Shown here one piece after another: positions 1 to 10,210 of a stretch of DNA of 64,000 bases. The stretch is taken from NCBI RefSeq assembly GCF_040183065.1, contig NC_091120.1:20939208-21003207 (forward strand), in the 5' to 3' direction. Origin of the DNA: Periplaneta americana. Its lineage: Eukaryota > Arthropoda > Insecta > Blattodea > Blattidae. Position numbers and translations under genes: made by a program. The notes below the pieces were generated by a model. That model was not told where the DNA came from and ran no database searches. It saw only the letters and a list, made by a program, of their open reading frames with translations. The first letter of the stretch is position 1, and each line of letters starts with the position of its first letter.

Positions 1-325
1 AAATCTGTACTTCTGATTGCATAATACAACGTATGTTATTAAACACAACAGATTAATAATAAAAATTAATAGGTATTAATAATTATTATTATAATAATAA
101 ACAATTAGACCAAATATTGGGGGACACGCTCTCTTTGTGCCCCTACTGATAACGGCGCCCCTGCTCCCTCCGCATGATGTGATGAAGGAGCATATTTTTA
201 AGATGCTTTTAATGAGAGACTCCATCTGTTCCTCTGCTGACAATACAATTTTGTTCAATTGTATGTTATTTTTTGTGCAGTCTTCCAAATGTATATGTCT
301 GAAGAGAGATTATTAATTTATTTTC

Positions 326-368
<43 letters not shown>

Positions 369-654
369 ATTACAGTTTAATAATATTTATTTTCTTTTAA
401 GCTTTCATTTTACCGTAGTTTTAATCATACAATCAACGTTTGCAACGCTGAAATATTTTGATACTGTATTGCTGTTACTTTCAAAAAAGAAATGTTGTGA
501 TAAATAAACACTGGCCTACAGTAAGTAATGTAACATCATATTTCCCTAAAATCAGTTATTCTTTAAGAGGAAATAATTACCGCATAAGTATATATTCCTC
601 AAAGTTAAATAGTACTGATTTTCTGATTATATCTTTGCATCAGCTTTCCTCTCC
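1..654. other. AT-rich leader, no gene recognised
   Basis: AT-rich sequence with a TTA microsatellite at about 328-366. Short frames on both strands (70-82 codons) are low complexity or match no family I know. I see no promoter or RNA gene. Confidence 0.5.
328..366. repeat. (TTA)n microsatellite
   Basis: About 13 perfect TTA trinucleotides. This is one of many ATT/TTA tracts in the window, several of which border retrotransposon ends. Confidence 0.9.
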
Positions 655-3116
655 ATCTCAAATGAACTAATCGAACTAAATGATTAATTGCATAAGCTTT
701 TCTCAAACGAACTAAGCGAACTAAATGATTAATTGCATAAGTTTTTCTCAAACGAACTAAGCGAACTAAATGATTAATTGCATAAGCTTTTCTCAAACGA
801 ACTAAGCGAACTAAATGATTAATTGCATAAGTTTTTCTCAAACGAACTAAGCGAACTAAATGATTAATTGCATAAGCTTTTCTCAAACGAACTAAGCGAA
901 CTAAATGATTAATTGCATAAGCTTTTCTCGAACTAAGCGAACTAAATGATTAATTGCATAAGCTTTTCTCAAACGAACTAAGCGAACTAAATGATTAATT
1001 GCATAAGTTTTTCTCAAACGAACTAATCGAACTAAATGATTAATTGCATAAGCTTTTCTCGAACTAAGCGAACTAAATGATTAATTGCATAAGCTTTTCT
1101 CGAACTAAGCGAACTAAATGATTAATTGCATAAGCTTTTCTCAAACGAACTAAGCGAACTAAATGATTAATTGCATAAGTTTTTCTCAAACGAACTAATC
1201 GAACTAAATGATTAATTGCATAAGCTTTTCTCGAACTAAGCGAACTAAATGATTAATTGCATAAGCTTTTCTCAAACGAACTAAGCGAACTAAATGATTA
1301 ATTGCATAAGTTTTTCTCAAACGAACTAATCGAACTAAATGATTAATTGCATAAGTTTTTCTCAAACGAACTAAGCGAACTAAATGATTAATTGCATAAG
1401 TTTTTCTCAAACGAACTAAGCGAACTAAATGATTAATTGCATAAGCTTTTCTCAAACGAACTAAGCGAACTAAATGATTAATTGCATAAGTTTTTCTCAA
1501 ACGAACTAATCGAACTAAATGATTAATTGCATAAGTTTTTCTCAAACGAACTAAGCGAACTAAATGATTAATTGCATAAGTTTTTCTCAAACGAACTAAG
1601 CGAACTAAATGATTAATTGCATAAGTTTTTCTCAAACGAACTAAGCGAACTAAATGATTAATTGCATAAGCTTTTCTCGAACTAAGCGAACTAAATGATT
1701 AATTGCATAAGCTTTTCTCAAACGAACTAAGCGAACTAAATGATTAATTGCATAAGTTTTTCTCAAACGAACTAAGCGAACTAAATGATTAATTGCATAA
1801 GCTTTTCTCAAACGAACTAAGCGAACTAAATGATTAATTGCATAAGTTTTTCTCAAACGAACTAAGCGAACTAAATGATTAATTGCATAAGCTTTTCTCG
1901 AACTAAGCGAACTAAATGATTAATTGCATAAGCTTTTCTCAAACGAACTAAGCGAACTAAATGATTAATTGCATAAGTTTTTCTCAAACGAACTAATCGA
2001 ACTAAATGATTAATTGCATAAGCTTTTCTCGAACTAAGCGAACTAAATGATTAATTGCATAAGCTTTTCTCAAACGAACTAAGCGAACTAAATGATTAAT
2101 TGCATAAGTTTTTCTCAAACGAACTAATCGAACTAAATGATTAATTGCATAAGTTTTTCTCAAACGAACTAAGCGAACTAAATGATTAATTGCATAAGTT
2201 TTTCTCAAACGAACTAAGCGAACTAAATGATTAATTGCATAAGCTTTTCTCGAACTAAGCGAACTAAATGATTAATTGCATAAGCTTTTCTCAAACGAAC
2301 TAAGCGAACTAAATGATTAATTGCATAAGTTTTTCTCAAACGAACTAAGCGAACTAAATGATTAATTGCATAAGTTTTTCTCAAACGAACTAAGCGAACT
2401 AAATGATTAATTGCATAAGCTTTTCTCGAACTAAGCGAACTAAATGATTAATTGCATAAGCTTTTCTCAAACGAACTAAGCGAACTAAATGATTAATTGC
2501 ATAAGTTTTTCTCAAACGAACTAAGCGAACTAAATGATTAATTGCATAAGTTTTTCTCAAACGAACTAAGCGAACTAAATGATTAATTGCATAAGCTTTT
2601 CTCAAACGAACTAAGCGAACTAAATGATTAATTGCATAAGTTTTTCTCAAACGAACTAATCGAACTAAATGATTAATTGCATAAGTTTTTCTCAAACGAA
2701 CTAAGCGAACTAAATGATTAATTGCATAAGTTTTTCTCAAACGAACTAAGCGAACTAAATGATTAATTGCATAAGCTTTTCTCGAACTAAGCGAACTAAA
2801 TGATTAATTGCATAAGCTTTTCTCAAACGAACTAAGCGAACTAAATGATTAATTGCATAAGTTTTTCTCAAACGAACTAAGCGAACTAAATGATTAATTG
2901 CATAAGTTTTTCTCAAACGAACTAAGCGAACTAAATGATTAATTGCATAAGCTTTTCTCGAACTAAGCGAACTAAATGATTAATTGCATAAGCTTTTCTC
3001 AAACGAACTAAGCGAACTAAATGATTAATTGCATAAGTTTTTCTCAAACGAACTAAGCGAACTAAATGATTAATTGCATAAGCTTTTCTCAAACGAACTA
3101 AGCGAACTAAATGATT
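655..3116. repeat. 45-bp satellite array with 41-bp variants
   Basis: About 55 head-to-tail copies of a 45-bp unit containing CGAACTAAATGATTAATTGC. Linked variants are AAGCTT versus AAGTTT (a gained or lost HindIII site), AATCG versus AAGCG, and a 41-bp form lacking AAAC after TTCTC. Variants recur in blocks (41-mer, CTT unit, then GTTT units), so a higher-order repeat is present. 45 is a multiple of 3, so the minus strand shows pseudo-frames of a 15-residue repeat (RKTYAINHLVRLVRL), each broken at a 41-bp unit. I do not call these genes. The unit resembles the hAT end at 5488-5603. Confidence 0.95.
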
Positions 3117-3227
3117 GTATGTATGTATGTATGTATGTATGTATGTATGTATGTATGTATGTATGTATGTATGTATGTATGTATGTATGTATGTATGTAT
3201 GTATGTATGTATTTATTTATTTATTTA
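3117..3227. repeat. (GTAT)n then (TTTA)n microsatellite
   Basis: About 24 GTAT units directly follow the last satellite unit and change to TTTA repeats. The tract then joins a short unidentified segment that ends at the Helitron insertion point. Confidence 0.95.
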
Positions 3228-3681
3228 CACTGCAAGTGGGCAAGCACCCGGTGGCAGTGGTATATACAATATAAACAATCTAATATATAAAAGTGAATGT
3301 GGGTATGTATGTATATATGTATGTATGTTCCCTATACAAATGTACACACTTTGACCAATATGTACCAAAGTTTTCACATTTAGTTTTCATAACCAGGAGA
3401 AGAACATAGGCTATATTAAAATTGTTAAAATGGACGTTAAATGGATTAAAAAAGTAAAAAATAAAAATAAATACCATCACACATTCATGTATAATACTAA
3501 AATGCAATCTTCTATAGTCAATTGTTCTTTATTATTGTCTGTTGTATTCAACATCGACTTTCATGAGGCCATGGAAAAAGCAAAACGATAGAAAATAGCA
3601 TTGTAGATACATCATGAAGGCCAAAATCTAGACAATTTATTCATGCAGTAAGTATCCTTATGCAGTCCAGAACCGTATTAT

Positions 3682-4056
3682 ATGTTTCTAGAGACAGTTG
3701 TAGATAGTGAGCAGACTGTGTTTTATCAAACTGAGTTCTTAAATTCTTTGAAATCACAAGAATCACCAACAGATAATTTAATACTTAATATTGAATCACC
3801 AATAGTACTTTTGCGAAATATTGATCCACAAGAATTATGCAATGGAATAGGAATTGGTGTGAAAAAACTCATGACAAACGTAATAGAAGTGACAGTATTA
3901 ACTGGCAAAACGAAAGGAAAAGATGTTTTTATCCCACATATTCTTATGATAGCCAGTAACATGCCATTCGATTTTAAGCAACTGCCATTTCAGTGCAACT
4001 AGCATTCGTAATGACCGTAGTAAAATAAAGCTCAAGGATAGTCGCTCAAAGTTGCA
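3682..4056 (+). pseudogene. Helitron Pif1-type helicase, C-terminal fragment
   Basis: The reading frame 3682-4002 (106 residues) matches the late part of Helitron-encoded Pif1 helicases. Visible blocks are YQTEFLNSL, then PIVLLRNIDPQELCNGIG, then KKLMTNVIEVTVLTGK, and later a PHILMIASNMPF segment. In the family this strand-separation domain is followed by a conserved AFAMTINK-type motif. Here the equivalent (LAFVMTVV) lies in another frame from about 3990 and is followed by a stop, so there is a frameshift plus nonsense mutation. The ATP-binding part and the Rep nuclease are absent. It cannot be functional alone. The assignment rests on family knowledge of the motif order. Confidence 0.85.
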
Positions 4057-5342
4057 GACATTCACCTAAATCTCCATGTTTTTCATATTGTCAATAATTG
4101 CGTAACTTGCTTTCAAGTGAGCACACCTAAACATATATAAATATTTATACAAAAGACGGGAAAACGAATTGTATGCATATCAATGATACTTTTGTCATGT
4201 TCCTAATGTAGTATGTGAATATACGTAAGCCCACTAAAAATAAGACATTCATTTACATTTTCTTTATTTTTGTTCATTTGAATTGATTGGGATGCCGATA
4301 TTTTAAATCCAAGATTTGGACGGCTATCATTTCGATATACTACTTAATTCTAAAATATATATCTTTCAAAATATTATTGCCCATGTCCAATAATGTGTTA
4401 TTGCTAAATTTTATCTGTGTAATCAGGTTGCCAGTGTAGTATGTCAAGCGTTGTGGAAAGAAAGGTGACTTCATTTTCTATAACATAGGATGTCTTTCAG
4501 AATATTATTATTTATGCTGAACAATGACTTCTTGCAAAATTATACTCTATCTGCATTCTGTATATAAAATAAAAAGTAATATATTTAATATGTTCTAAAT
4601 TTGTTAGATATTATAACTTAAGTCATATTTTAAAAAGCCCTGGTATGATATAAGCGGGCGTACAGCTGTCAAGGGGTAAAAAATATTCCAATATAAATTT
4701 AATTACATACGTACAGTATATATTGATTCTTTGGTACGACCGATAGATAAATTTAGGCTCACGATGACACCCCAACGATTCAGACTGGGAACAAGGGAAT
4801 TCTCTAATTACCATCAGCTGTCTCTGAAGTTCAAGTGAAAGCACACATAGACATGAAATGACGTGAAATGTATGTCAGCACAGCTTCAGTTAAATGCACA
4901 GATCTTATAATTATTTTTTCTCTGCCTCTGTACAACGTCACATTTATGGCGGGGAGGAAAGGAGACAGCAGAAAAATTAATGGTGTTTAATATGCTGACA
5001 GCCACGACTAAGATAAAGCACTTGAAATTTAGCGGTAACTGACCGGTAGAGATAAATAAACAAAACAAATAAATATATAAATTTAAAACAAAGTTGAACG
5101 TCAGGCACATGATGAAATATTTTCTTTTCGGTGCCTGATCTACAATTGTTTTAAATTTAGTTAAACCTGGCAGGCATTTGGCTAAGGAGTATTAATTCAT
5201 TTAAGTGAAGTTAAGTAAAGATTCATCTTTATGTGCGAGGAAAGCTTAGTAAAACAATTCGTTTTGGTTGTCTATAGTTGGGTTTCCGAAATTTTCGAAA
5301 ATTTAACAAACAGTTCATTTGAAAACAGAAGCAGAAAGGAAA
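4057..5342. other. Helitron interior without recognisable gene
   Basis: AT-rich filler between the helicase remnant and the 3' hairpin. Frames of 70-80 codons occur on the minus strand but have no recognisable motifs. It may be captured or eroded sequence. Confidence 0.5.
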
Positions 5343-5360
5343 ACCCGGGCAACGCCGGGT
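5343..5360 (+). repeat. Helitron 3' subterminal hairpin
   Basis: Perfect 6-bp stem ACCCGG/CCGGGT around the loop GCAACG, ending 8 nt before the terminal CTAG. This is the rolling-circle termination signal position in Helitrons. Confidence 0.85.
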
Positions 5361-5372
5361 ACTTTCAGCTAG

Positions 5373-5487
5373 TACACAATAAAATGATAAGCAATACACA
5401 ATAAAATTTACAATACACAATACAATTTTACAACACATATACAATTTTATACACAATATAATAAGAATACACAATAAAATTTAACAG
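5373..5487. repeat. degenerate ACACAATAAAAT repeats
   Basis: Low-complexity tract built from variants of TACACAATAAAAT/ATACACAAT. It continues the sequence style seen left of the Helitron (TATACAATATAAACAA), so it was probably one tract before Helitron insertion. Confidence 0.6.
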
Positions 5488-5603
5488 TCAGTTTTTCTCA
5501 GATGAACTAAATGAACTAAACGAACTAGAGTACTGAACTAATCTCACTATCGAACTAGTTCGCCGCGAACGAATCTGTCAATTGAACTGAATTTCCCATC
5601 ACT
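5488..5603 (-). mobile_element. hAT-type element terminus (fragment)
   Basis: Read on the minus strand it begins TAGTGATGGGAAATTCAG, a hAT-style terminus, followed by subterminal repeats of AGTTCRTTTAGTTC and then GAGAAAAACT. The second terminus is not seen. The AGTTC-type repeats plus GAGAAAAACT recur in the 45-bp satellite at 655-3116. Attribution to hAT is inference from the end sequence. Confidence 0.5.
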
Positions 5604-5614
5604 ATTATCAAGGT

Positions 5615-6382
5615 TGGTGCAGAACTACAATATGTATCTGAATACGTATACCTAGGACAGCTAGTCTCCTTTCATCAGAAGACAGAGAAGGAAATAAAAC
5701 GAAGGATTTCTCTCGCGTGGAAGGCATTCTGGAGTCTCAAGTTCATCGTACTGGAGGGAACACTCAGCAAGAAACTCAGAGTAGAAATATTGGAGACCTG
5801 CGTAACTCCTGTACTGCTATATGGGTGCCAGACGTGGTCTCTTACTGCCAAACTTCGTAACAGTCTCCAAATATGCCAAAGAAAGATACTGAGAAAAATA
5901 CTAGGCTTATCACTGAGGGACAGAGTTCCAAACGAAGTGCTACAAAAGATGGCAGCAATTAAAGATCCAGCACTGCAAGCCACCAACACCAAATGGAAGT
6001 GGGGAGGCCATGTTGCACGACTTAGAGACGGAAAATGGACGCAGAAAGTCACACTATGGATCCCCGCATTGGCAAGAGATCACCCGGAAGACCAAGAAGA
6101 AGATGGGCAGACCTCTTCAGTGAACAAGTAGGAAGCCATTGGTCAAGCAGAGCAAGACATAGGGAAGACTGGAAAAACCTAAGAAGACAAGTGAACAGCG
6201 ACTAAAACCAGCGCGACAGAAACAAGCGAACAATACCAAACTGTGCAGAATGTGAACCAAGTGAACAATTCCACTCTTACGCGGAGTAGCTCACCGCGTG
6301 AGACAAATAGAGCTCTCCCTCTATAGGAGGAGGCCTTTGCCCTTAACGGGACATTTTTAGGCTAATCATTTCATTTCATTTC
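5615..6382 (+). mobile_element. RTE-like retrotransposon, 5'-truncated (family C)
   Basis: Flanked by an 11-bp target duplication ATTATCAAGGT (5604-5614 and 6383-6393). The 3' end carries a GGAGGCCTTTGCCC motif, a TTAGGCTAATC stretch and an (ATTTC)n tail, typical of RTE-type endonuclease/reverse-transcriptase elements. Only the last 0.77 kb is present. Confidence 0.8.
5616..6205 (+). pseudogene. reverse-transcriptase C-terminal fragment (family C)
   Basis: Open from the truncation point to 6131. It shows YVYLGQLVS, then VEILETCVTPVLLYGCQTW, RKILRKILGLSLRDRVPNE and WGGHVARLRDGKW, the standard tail after the RT thumb in these elements. Near 6055 the frame shifts, and the expected RRRWADLFSEQ block lies in the next frame, ending at 6203-6205. 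The RT core with YADD is missing because of 5' truncation. The polymerase is dead. Confidence 0.8.
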
Positions 6383-6580
6383 ATTATCAAGGTGTAGTGC
6401 TGTTCATTGGAGTGACTACTACCGCGGAGGAATCGGAGATTACGAATAAAGCTCTCCGCCGGTGATCTCCGGTACTATCGTAGTTGGAACAGGGGACATA
6501 CGGAGGGATGCGGTGGTTCGGAGCGAAGCGACAGTTAGCTCAAGGACGACCGACGCGTACGGACTGACTGCAGTTGTGAG

Positions 6581-6760
6581 TGGAATAAAATCGCACCAAA
6601 TCGGATATCCGTCGCATGGAAATTCTTTAATTTAGTTGAAGATAGTAATAAAGTCGCACACTGTAAACTTTGTGGGCGAATTTACTCTAAGGGTGGTGGA
6701 ACTTCGAATTTGTTAGACCATTTGAAGTGATCACACAGTCGCGAACTTGATGAAAACGCC
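6581..6760 (+). pseudogene. BED zinc finger of hAT transposase
   Basis: The frame reads SVAWKFFNLVED, then HCKLCGRIYS, GGTSNLLDHLK, a stop (6728-6730), and SHSRELDE. This is the C-x2-C ... H-x(3-5)-H BED finger that contacts transposon ends in hAT transposases (ZBED type). The stop falls between the two zinc-binding histidines, so the finger is broken. Confidence 0.8.
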
Positions 6761-6912
6761 GACAAAAACAATTACGCAAAGCATTTTATACGATTTCTAT
6801 TTAATTTTTTTTAGTACTATTGTTCCCTAAGGCCCACAGTATAGGAAAAAGTCTTCAAATTTCTCTAAAACGTAACTTTCGAGGCAATACAAATATATAT
6901 GAAATATTTAAA

Positions 6913-7024
6913 AGACAACTTGAGTTATATTTTACTGTTTAGACAACTTGAGTTATATTTTACTGTTTAGACAACTTGAGTTATATTTTACTGTTTAGAC
7001 AACTTGAGTTATATTTTACTGTTT
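6913..7024. repeat. 28-bp tandem repeat, 4 copies
   Basis: Four perfect copies of AGACAACTTGAGTTATATTT plus TACTGTTT, inside the hAT element between its two transposase remnants. The identity of the copies implies recent amplification. Confidence 0.95.
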
Positions 7025-7122
7025 AGATTAAAATATCGAGTTTCTGAATGAAACTAAAGAAACGTGTGATAATAATATAATTACAGTTATCCTTAAGTTG
7101 ATATCCGCTTATATTTTTATTA

Positions 7123-7217
7123 CAGGGAAAGAGTGGCGCGTTTTAGAAGAGGCAGTTCAAATACTGACACCCTTTAACACAGTGATCACAATCGTGTCCG
7201 GTGAAGAATATGAATAA
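7123..7217 (+). pseudogene. hAT transposase internal fragment
   Basis: After TTTTTATTACAG (acceptor-like) the frame reads EWRVLEEAVQILTPFNTV then ITIVSGEEYE and a stop. This is the conserved block before the hATC domain in ZBED-like transposases (W..LE....L.PF......S.E.Y). Nothing further of the catalytic domain is seen, and the C-terminal dimerisation domain is absent. Confidence 0.7.
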
Positions 7218-7854
7218 ATTATTTTGGACAGTAAACTTTAACCCACTGATAACACACGTTTCTTTTGTTCCATTCTTAAACTCCCTTAATATTTTTACGT
7301 CAAACTAAACCGATTAGAATAATAATTGACAGAAACTGTTTGCGAATAAACGAGTGTTTCCGGGAGAACTACAGAATAAATGTTTACATTACCTACTGAA
7401 AAGCTTTACTTCTGCGATAGTTTTGCAGTTAGATTGAATGTTATTAATTTGATCAATGACATAAAACTAATACGTCTTTCCACATATACTATGAATTTCA
7501 AAACTAGAAAAAAAATTGTCAGCTAACGTAGCACTTCAAGCAAAACAAGAAAAAAAAGAGCCGAAGAAATAGAGAGAGATAAACATAAAAGAGAGTATAA
7601 ACAACTTATTTTAAAAGATACGCGGGCGTCAACAGACTCGAATCACTACCTGATCCGATTAAAGGAATGCTCAGCGGAAAATGTATGTCTGCGCCACAGC
7701 ACATATACAACCTGCGCGGCATCAATCGGAGATAACCGAATGAAAGCGCGCAAAAAACCGCTCCGGAGAAAAACCTAATCATAAGCAGCACTATCAAGGT
7801 GGCTTATCCCTTACTATAGCTAAGTCCTGTGAAAGTGTCTTGTCCCTTACTATA

Positions 7855-7918
<64 letters not shown>

Positions 7919-7919
7919 T
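7855..7919. repeat. (ATT)n microsatellite
   Basis: About 21 uninterrupted ATT/TTA units ending where the 383-bp repeat begins. Confidence 0.95.
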
Positions 7920-8303
7920 CTCCGTTCCATTACTCTTTCATCGTATGATGACGCAGAATATCTGCATGGAAATGCCATATGTACTTCGGTACATTATAAT
8001 AATATATATATGATAAGCGTAAATCACTTCGTGATTTAAGACGGTGCTTATTCCGTCGGATCCCGGCCAACTAGCCACTCATTACGAGTGCACCTCAGCA
8101 CATGTGTGGACTTCGGTCTTAAGTTCATAGATATCTATGACGTAGTGCAGAGGGCGGCCACTAGAGGGAACCCAAGAGTTGGAACTTAAAACTGAGACGA
8201 TTCTTCCGACGCCGGGGTGGAATCCGGTGTGGCTTAGTGGATAAAGCGTCAGCACGTAGAGCTGAAAACCCGGGTTCAAATCCCGGCGCCGGAGAGAATT
8301 TTT
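7920..8303 (+). repeat. 383-bp tRNA-like repeat, unit 1
   Basis: First of two tandem units (third truncated from 8686). The unit starts TCCGTTCCATTACTCTTTC and ends with a tRNA-like domain at 8223-8293. That domain has box A (TGGCTTAGTGG), box B (GGTTCAAATCC), a 7-bp acceptor pairing (TCCGGTG/CGCCGGA), D, anticodon and T stems. The loop would present GTA but position 33 is C, so this is tRNA-derived rather than a working tRNA. A third dispersed copy lies at 41,013-43,150. A SINE-like or satellite-like nature is inference. Confidence 0.75.
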
Positions 8304-8685
8304 CTACGTTCCATTACTCTTTCATCGTATGATGACGCAGAATATCTACATGGAAATATCATATGTACTTCGGTACATTAAAATAATATATATGATATGC
8401 GTAAAACACTTCGTGATTTAAGACGGCGCTTATTCCGTCGGATCCCGGCCAACTAGTCACTCATTACGAGTGCACCTCAGCACATGTGTGGACTTCGGTC
8501 TTAGGTTCATAGATATCTATGACGTAGTGCAGAGGGCGGCCACTAGAGGGAACCCAAGAGTTGGAACTTAAAACTGAGACGATTCTTCCGACGCCGGGAT
8601 GGAATCCGGTGTGGCTTAGTGGATAAAGCGTCAGCACGTAGAGCTGAAAACCCGGGTTCAAATCCCGGCGCCGGAGAGAATTTTT
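8304..8685 (+). repeat. 383-bp tRNA-like repeat, unit 2
   Basis: Nearly identical to unit 1, with its tRNA-like domain at 8605-8675. A third unit starts at 8686 and stops after about 35 bp. Confidence 0.75.
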
Positions 8686-8721
8686 CTCCGTTCCATTACT
8701 TTTTCATCGTACTCTTTCATT

Positions 8722-9146
8722 GTCCCTTACTGTTTTCTTACTTAGGGCGACCACTGTCTTGAAAATTCATTATCAATATCATAACCATTTTCTCATCATT
8801 TGCAAATCTGCCTCCACTTCATTCTGTCTTCCCATGCCCTTTCACTCACACATGCATATCCTCTTCCTGCTAAGTCCTTCTTGATCTGATCTATCCTTTG
8901 CGTTTGTAGCATATTAGTGGATTTATTTCCTCTTAAATTTGTGGAATGGTAAACTTGATTAACATTATAATTGCAACTAATGCATTTTACGTTACAGTTA
9001 CTTGTTGTTTAACAATATCTCTGATATTTTCATTAACCAGCCATTGTACTCTGTATTGAGGAATATAAATCCAGTTCTGTCTACTCACATACCACAGCTT
9101 CCTTAAATATAACCTACTCTTTTATGATTTGTACCTTTAATTGCCA
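8722..9146. other. no recognisable feature
   Basis: AT-rich, with no coding motif. It precedes the dead reverse transcriptase and could include its eroded 5' portion. Confidence 0.4.
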
Positions 9147-9800
9147 TGATAAAAGGCTTTTGACAGAATAAAGAAAATGGGTGTGGATCGGAAGTAGAGG
9201 AAGTTATTCAGGAATCTTTATATGAAATGACTGAAAGTCAGGATGGTAGAGGAAATGTCAGATGGAAGTGGAATGGAGAGAGAAGTACGACAGGATGACC
9301 TCTATCAGCTACACTGTTCAACGTCTACTTGAAGGATTTAGTGAAGAACTGTTTTCAGAACATGGGAGGAGGGGTTATAGTAGGAGGAAGAAGAATAAAG
9401 TGCATAAGATTTCTGATAATAGGGCGTTGTTAGCATGAGAGGAGATGATATTAAGGAATATGCTACTTGAGCTAAATGACAGCTGTGAGCAGTGTGGGAT
9501 GAAGATAAAGCCAAACAAGGAAAAGACCATGTTTATAGGGAAAAACATGAACGTAAAGATACGTATTCAAATTGAGACAGTATAAAACGTAGACAGCTTC
9601 AAATACTTGGGGTGTACTATAAGTAGTAACATGAGCTGCTGTAAGGAAGTCAACAGGAGGACAGTAATGACAAAGGAAGTTTTTAATAAATAAAAAAAAC
9701 TATTTTCTGCGGATCTCTGGGAAAAGAACTAAGGAAGAGACTAGTGAAGTGCTTTGTGTGGAGTGGCGAAGAAACATGGGCATTACATTACGACAAAATT
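9147..9800 (+). pseudogene. reverse-transcriptase remnant (family B)
   Basis: Frame-broken RT. The block AFDRIKK is the motif-A region, and G*PLSATLFNVYLKDLVKN is motif B with a stop replacing the residue after the glycine. A later FKYLGCTIS-like stretch follows in shifting frames, then the segment encoding FCGSLGKELRKRLVKCFVW and a WALHYDK-like tail. At least five stops or frameshifts are visible. The copy ends abruptly at about 9800, where the winged-helix-like segment begins. Family B recurs at 13.5-18.0 kb. Confidence 0.75.
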
Positions 9801-9829
9801 TTAGCAGCCATATTTGCATTATTGCACTG

Positions 9830-10030
9830 ATGCCGAGAGCAAGAAAAGTCGTCATGGCTATCATGAAGCCCCTTCGCTGCTACGGCAGCGAAGGGCTAAC
9901 GAAATTTACGATTTTACAATCATTGAAATTAGATGCTAGTGTAAAATTTCGACGAAACATTGATACAGTTTTGAAAAAATGCATTCAAGAAGGCATCATA
10001 CGGAAACAGGGGGTCCGGTACTTCGCAATG
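9830..10030 (+). pseudogene. winged-helix (H15-like) exon candidate
   Basis: The frame starting MPRARKVVMAIMKPLRCYG encodes 66 residues ending IDTVLKKCIQEGIIRKQGVR then YFAM. The spacing of FTILQSLKLD, the LKKCIQEGII helix and a final strand resembles the globular (H15) winged helix of linker histones, but residue-level identity is modest. A consensus donor GTAAGT begins at 10030, as in an exon end, and the start is preceded by TTTTAG. No basic H1-type tail follows. Similar starting sequence (MPRGRKVVAGIIKG) recurs at 10171 and runs straight into the 60-bp array. Either an exon of an unknown gene or a captured fragment. Confidence 0.35.
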
Positions 10031-10210
10031 TAAGTAACTCGGATTACATGTTCAATTTACCAGTTTCTTTATACGCAAAATGTAGACAATAGAACAGGCA
10101 GTATATGTTTCAGACGGCAGTGACAGTATCACTAGGCAACGGCCAAACCTTTAGCTGCCATATTTGAGAGATGCCAAGAGGAAGGAAAGTTGTGGCTGGC
10201 ATCATTAAGG

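Larger units (their letters stand above)
3279..5372 (+). mobile_element. Helitron, 2.1 kb, decayed
   Basis: The left end is TCTAATATATAAAAGTG after an A. The right end is a GC-rich hairpin (5343-5360), about 8 nt, then CTAG before a T. This is the A^T insertion rule with 5'-TC, 3'-CTRR and subterminal hairpin of Helitrons, without target duplication. Inside lies the C-terminal part of a Pif1-type helicase in the same orientation, as in autonomous Helitron Rep-Hel proteins. No Rep domain is visible and the length is well below an autonomous element, so this is an internally deleted copy. Confidence 0.85.
6395..7793 (+). mobile_element. hAT transposon, BED-finger type, decayed
   Basis: 8-bp target duplication TCAAGGTG at 6387-6394 and 7794-7801. 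Ends are TAGTGCTGTTCAT and its counterpart TAGTGCTGCTTAT. Contains a BED zinc finger and a later transposase segment, both on the plus strand. At 1.4 kb it is about half an autonomous hAT. The family C retrotransposon lies against its left boundary and shares part of the duplicated target. Confidence 0.85.

Noticed and set aside
605-2740. Minus-strand repeated frames RKTYAINHLVRL
   Set aside because: Pure satellite translation (45-bp period), broken wherever a 41-bp unit occurs.
8223-8293. Functional tRNA gene
   Set aside because: The fold is good, but C at position 33, occurrence in a repeated unit and SINE-like flanks argue for a tRNA-derived repeat.
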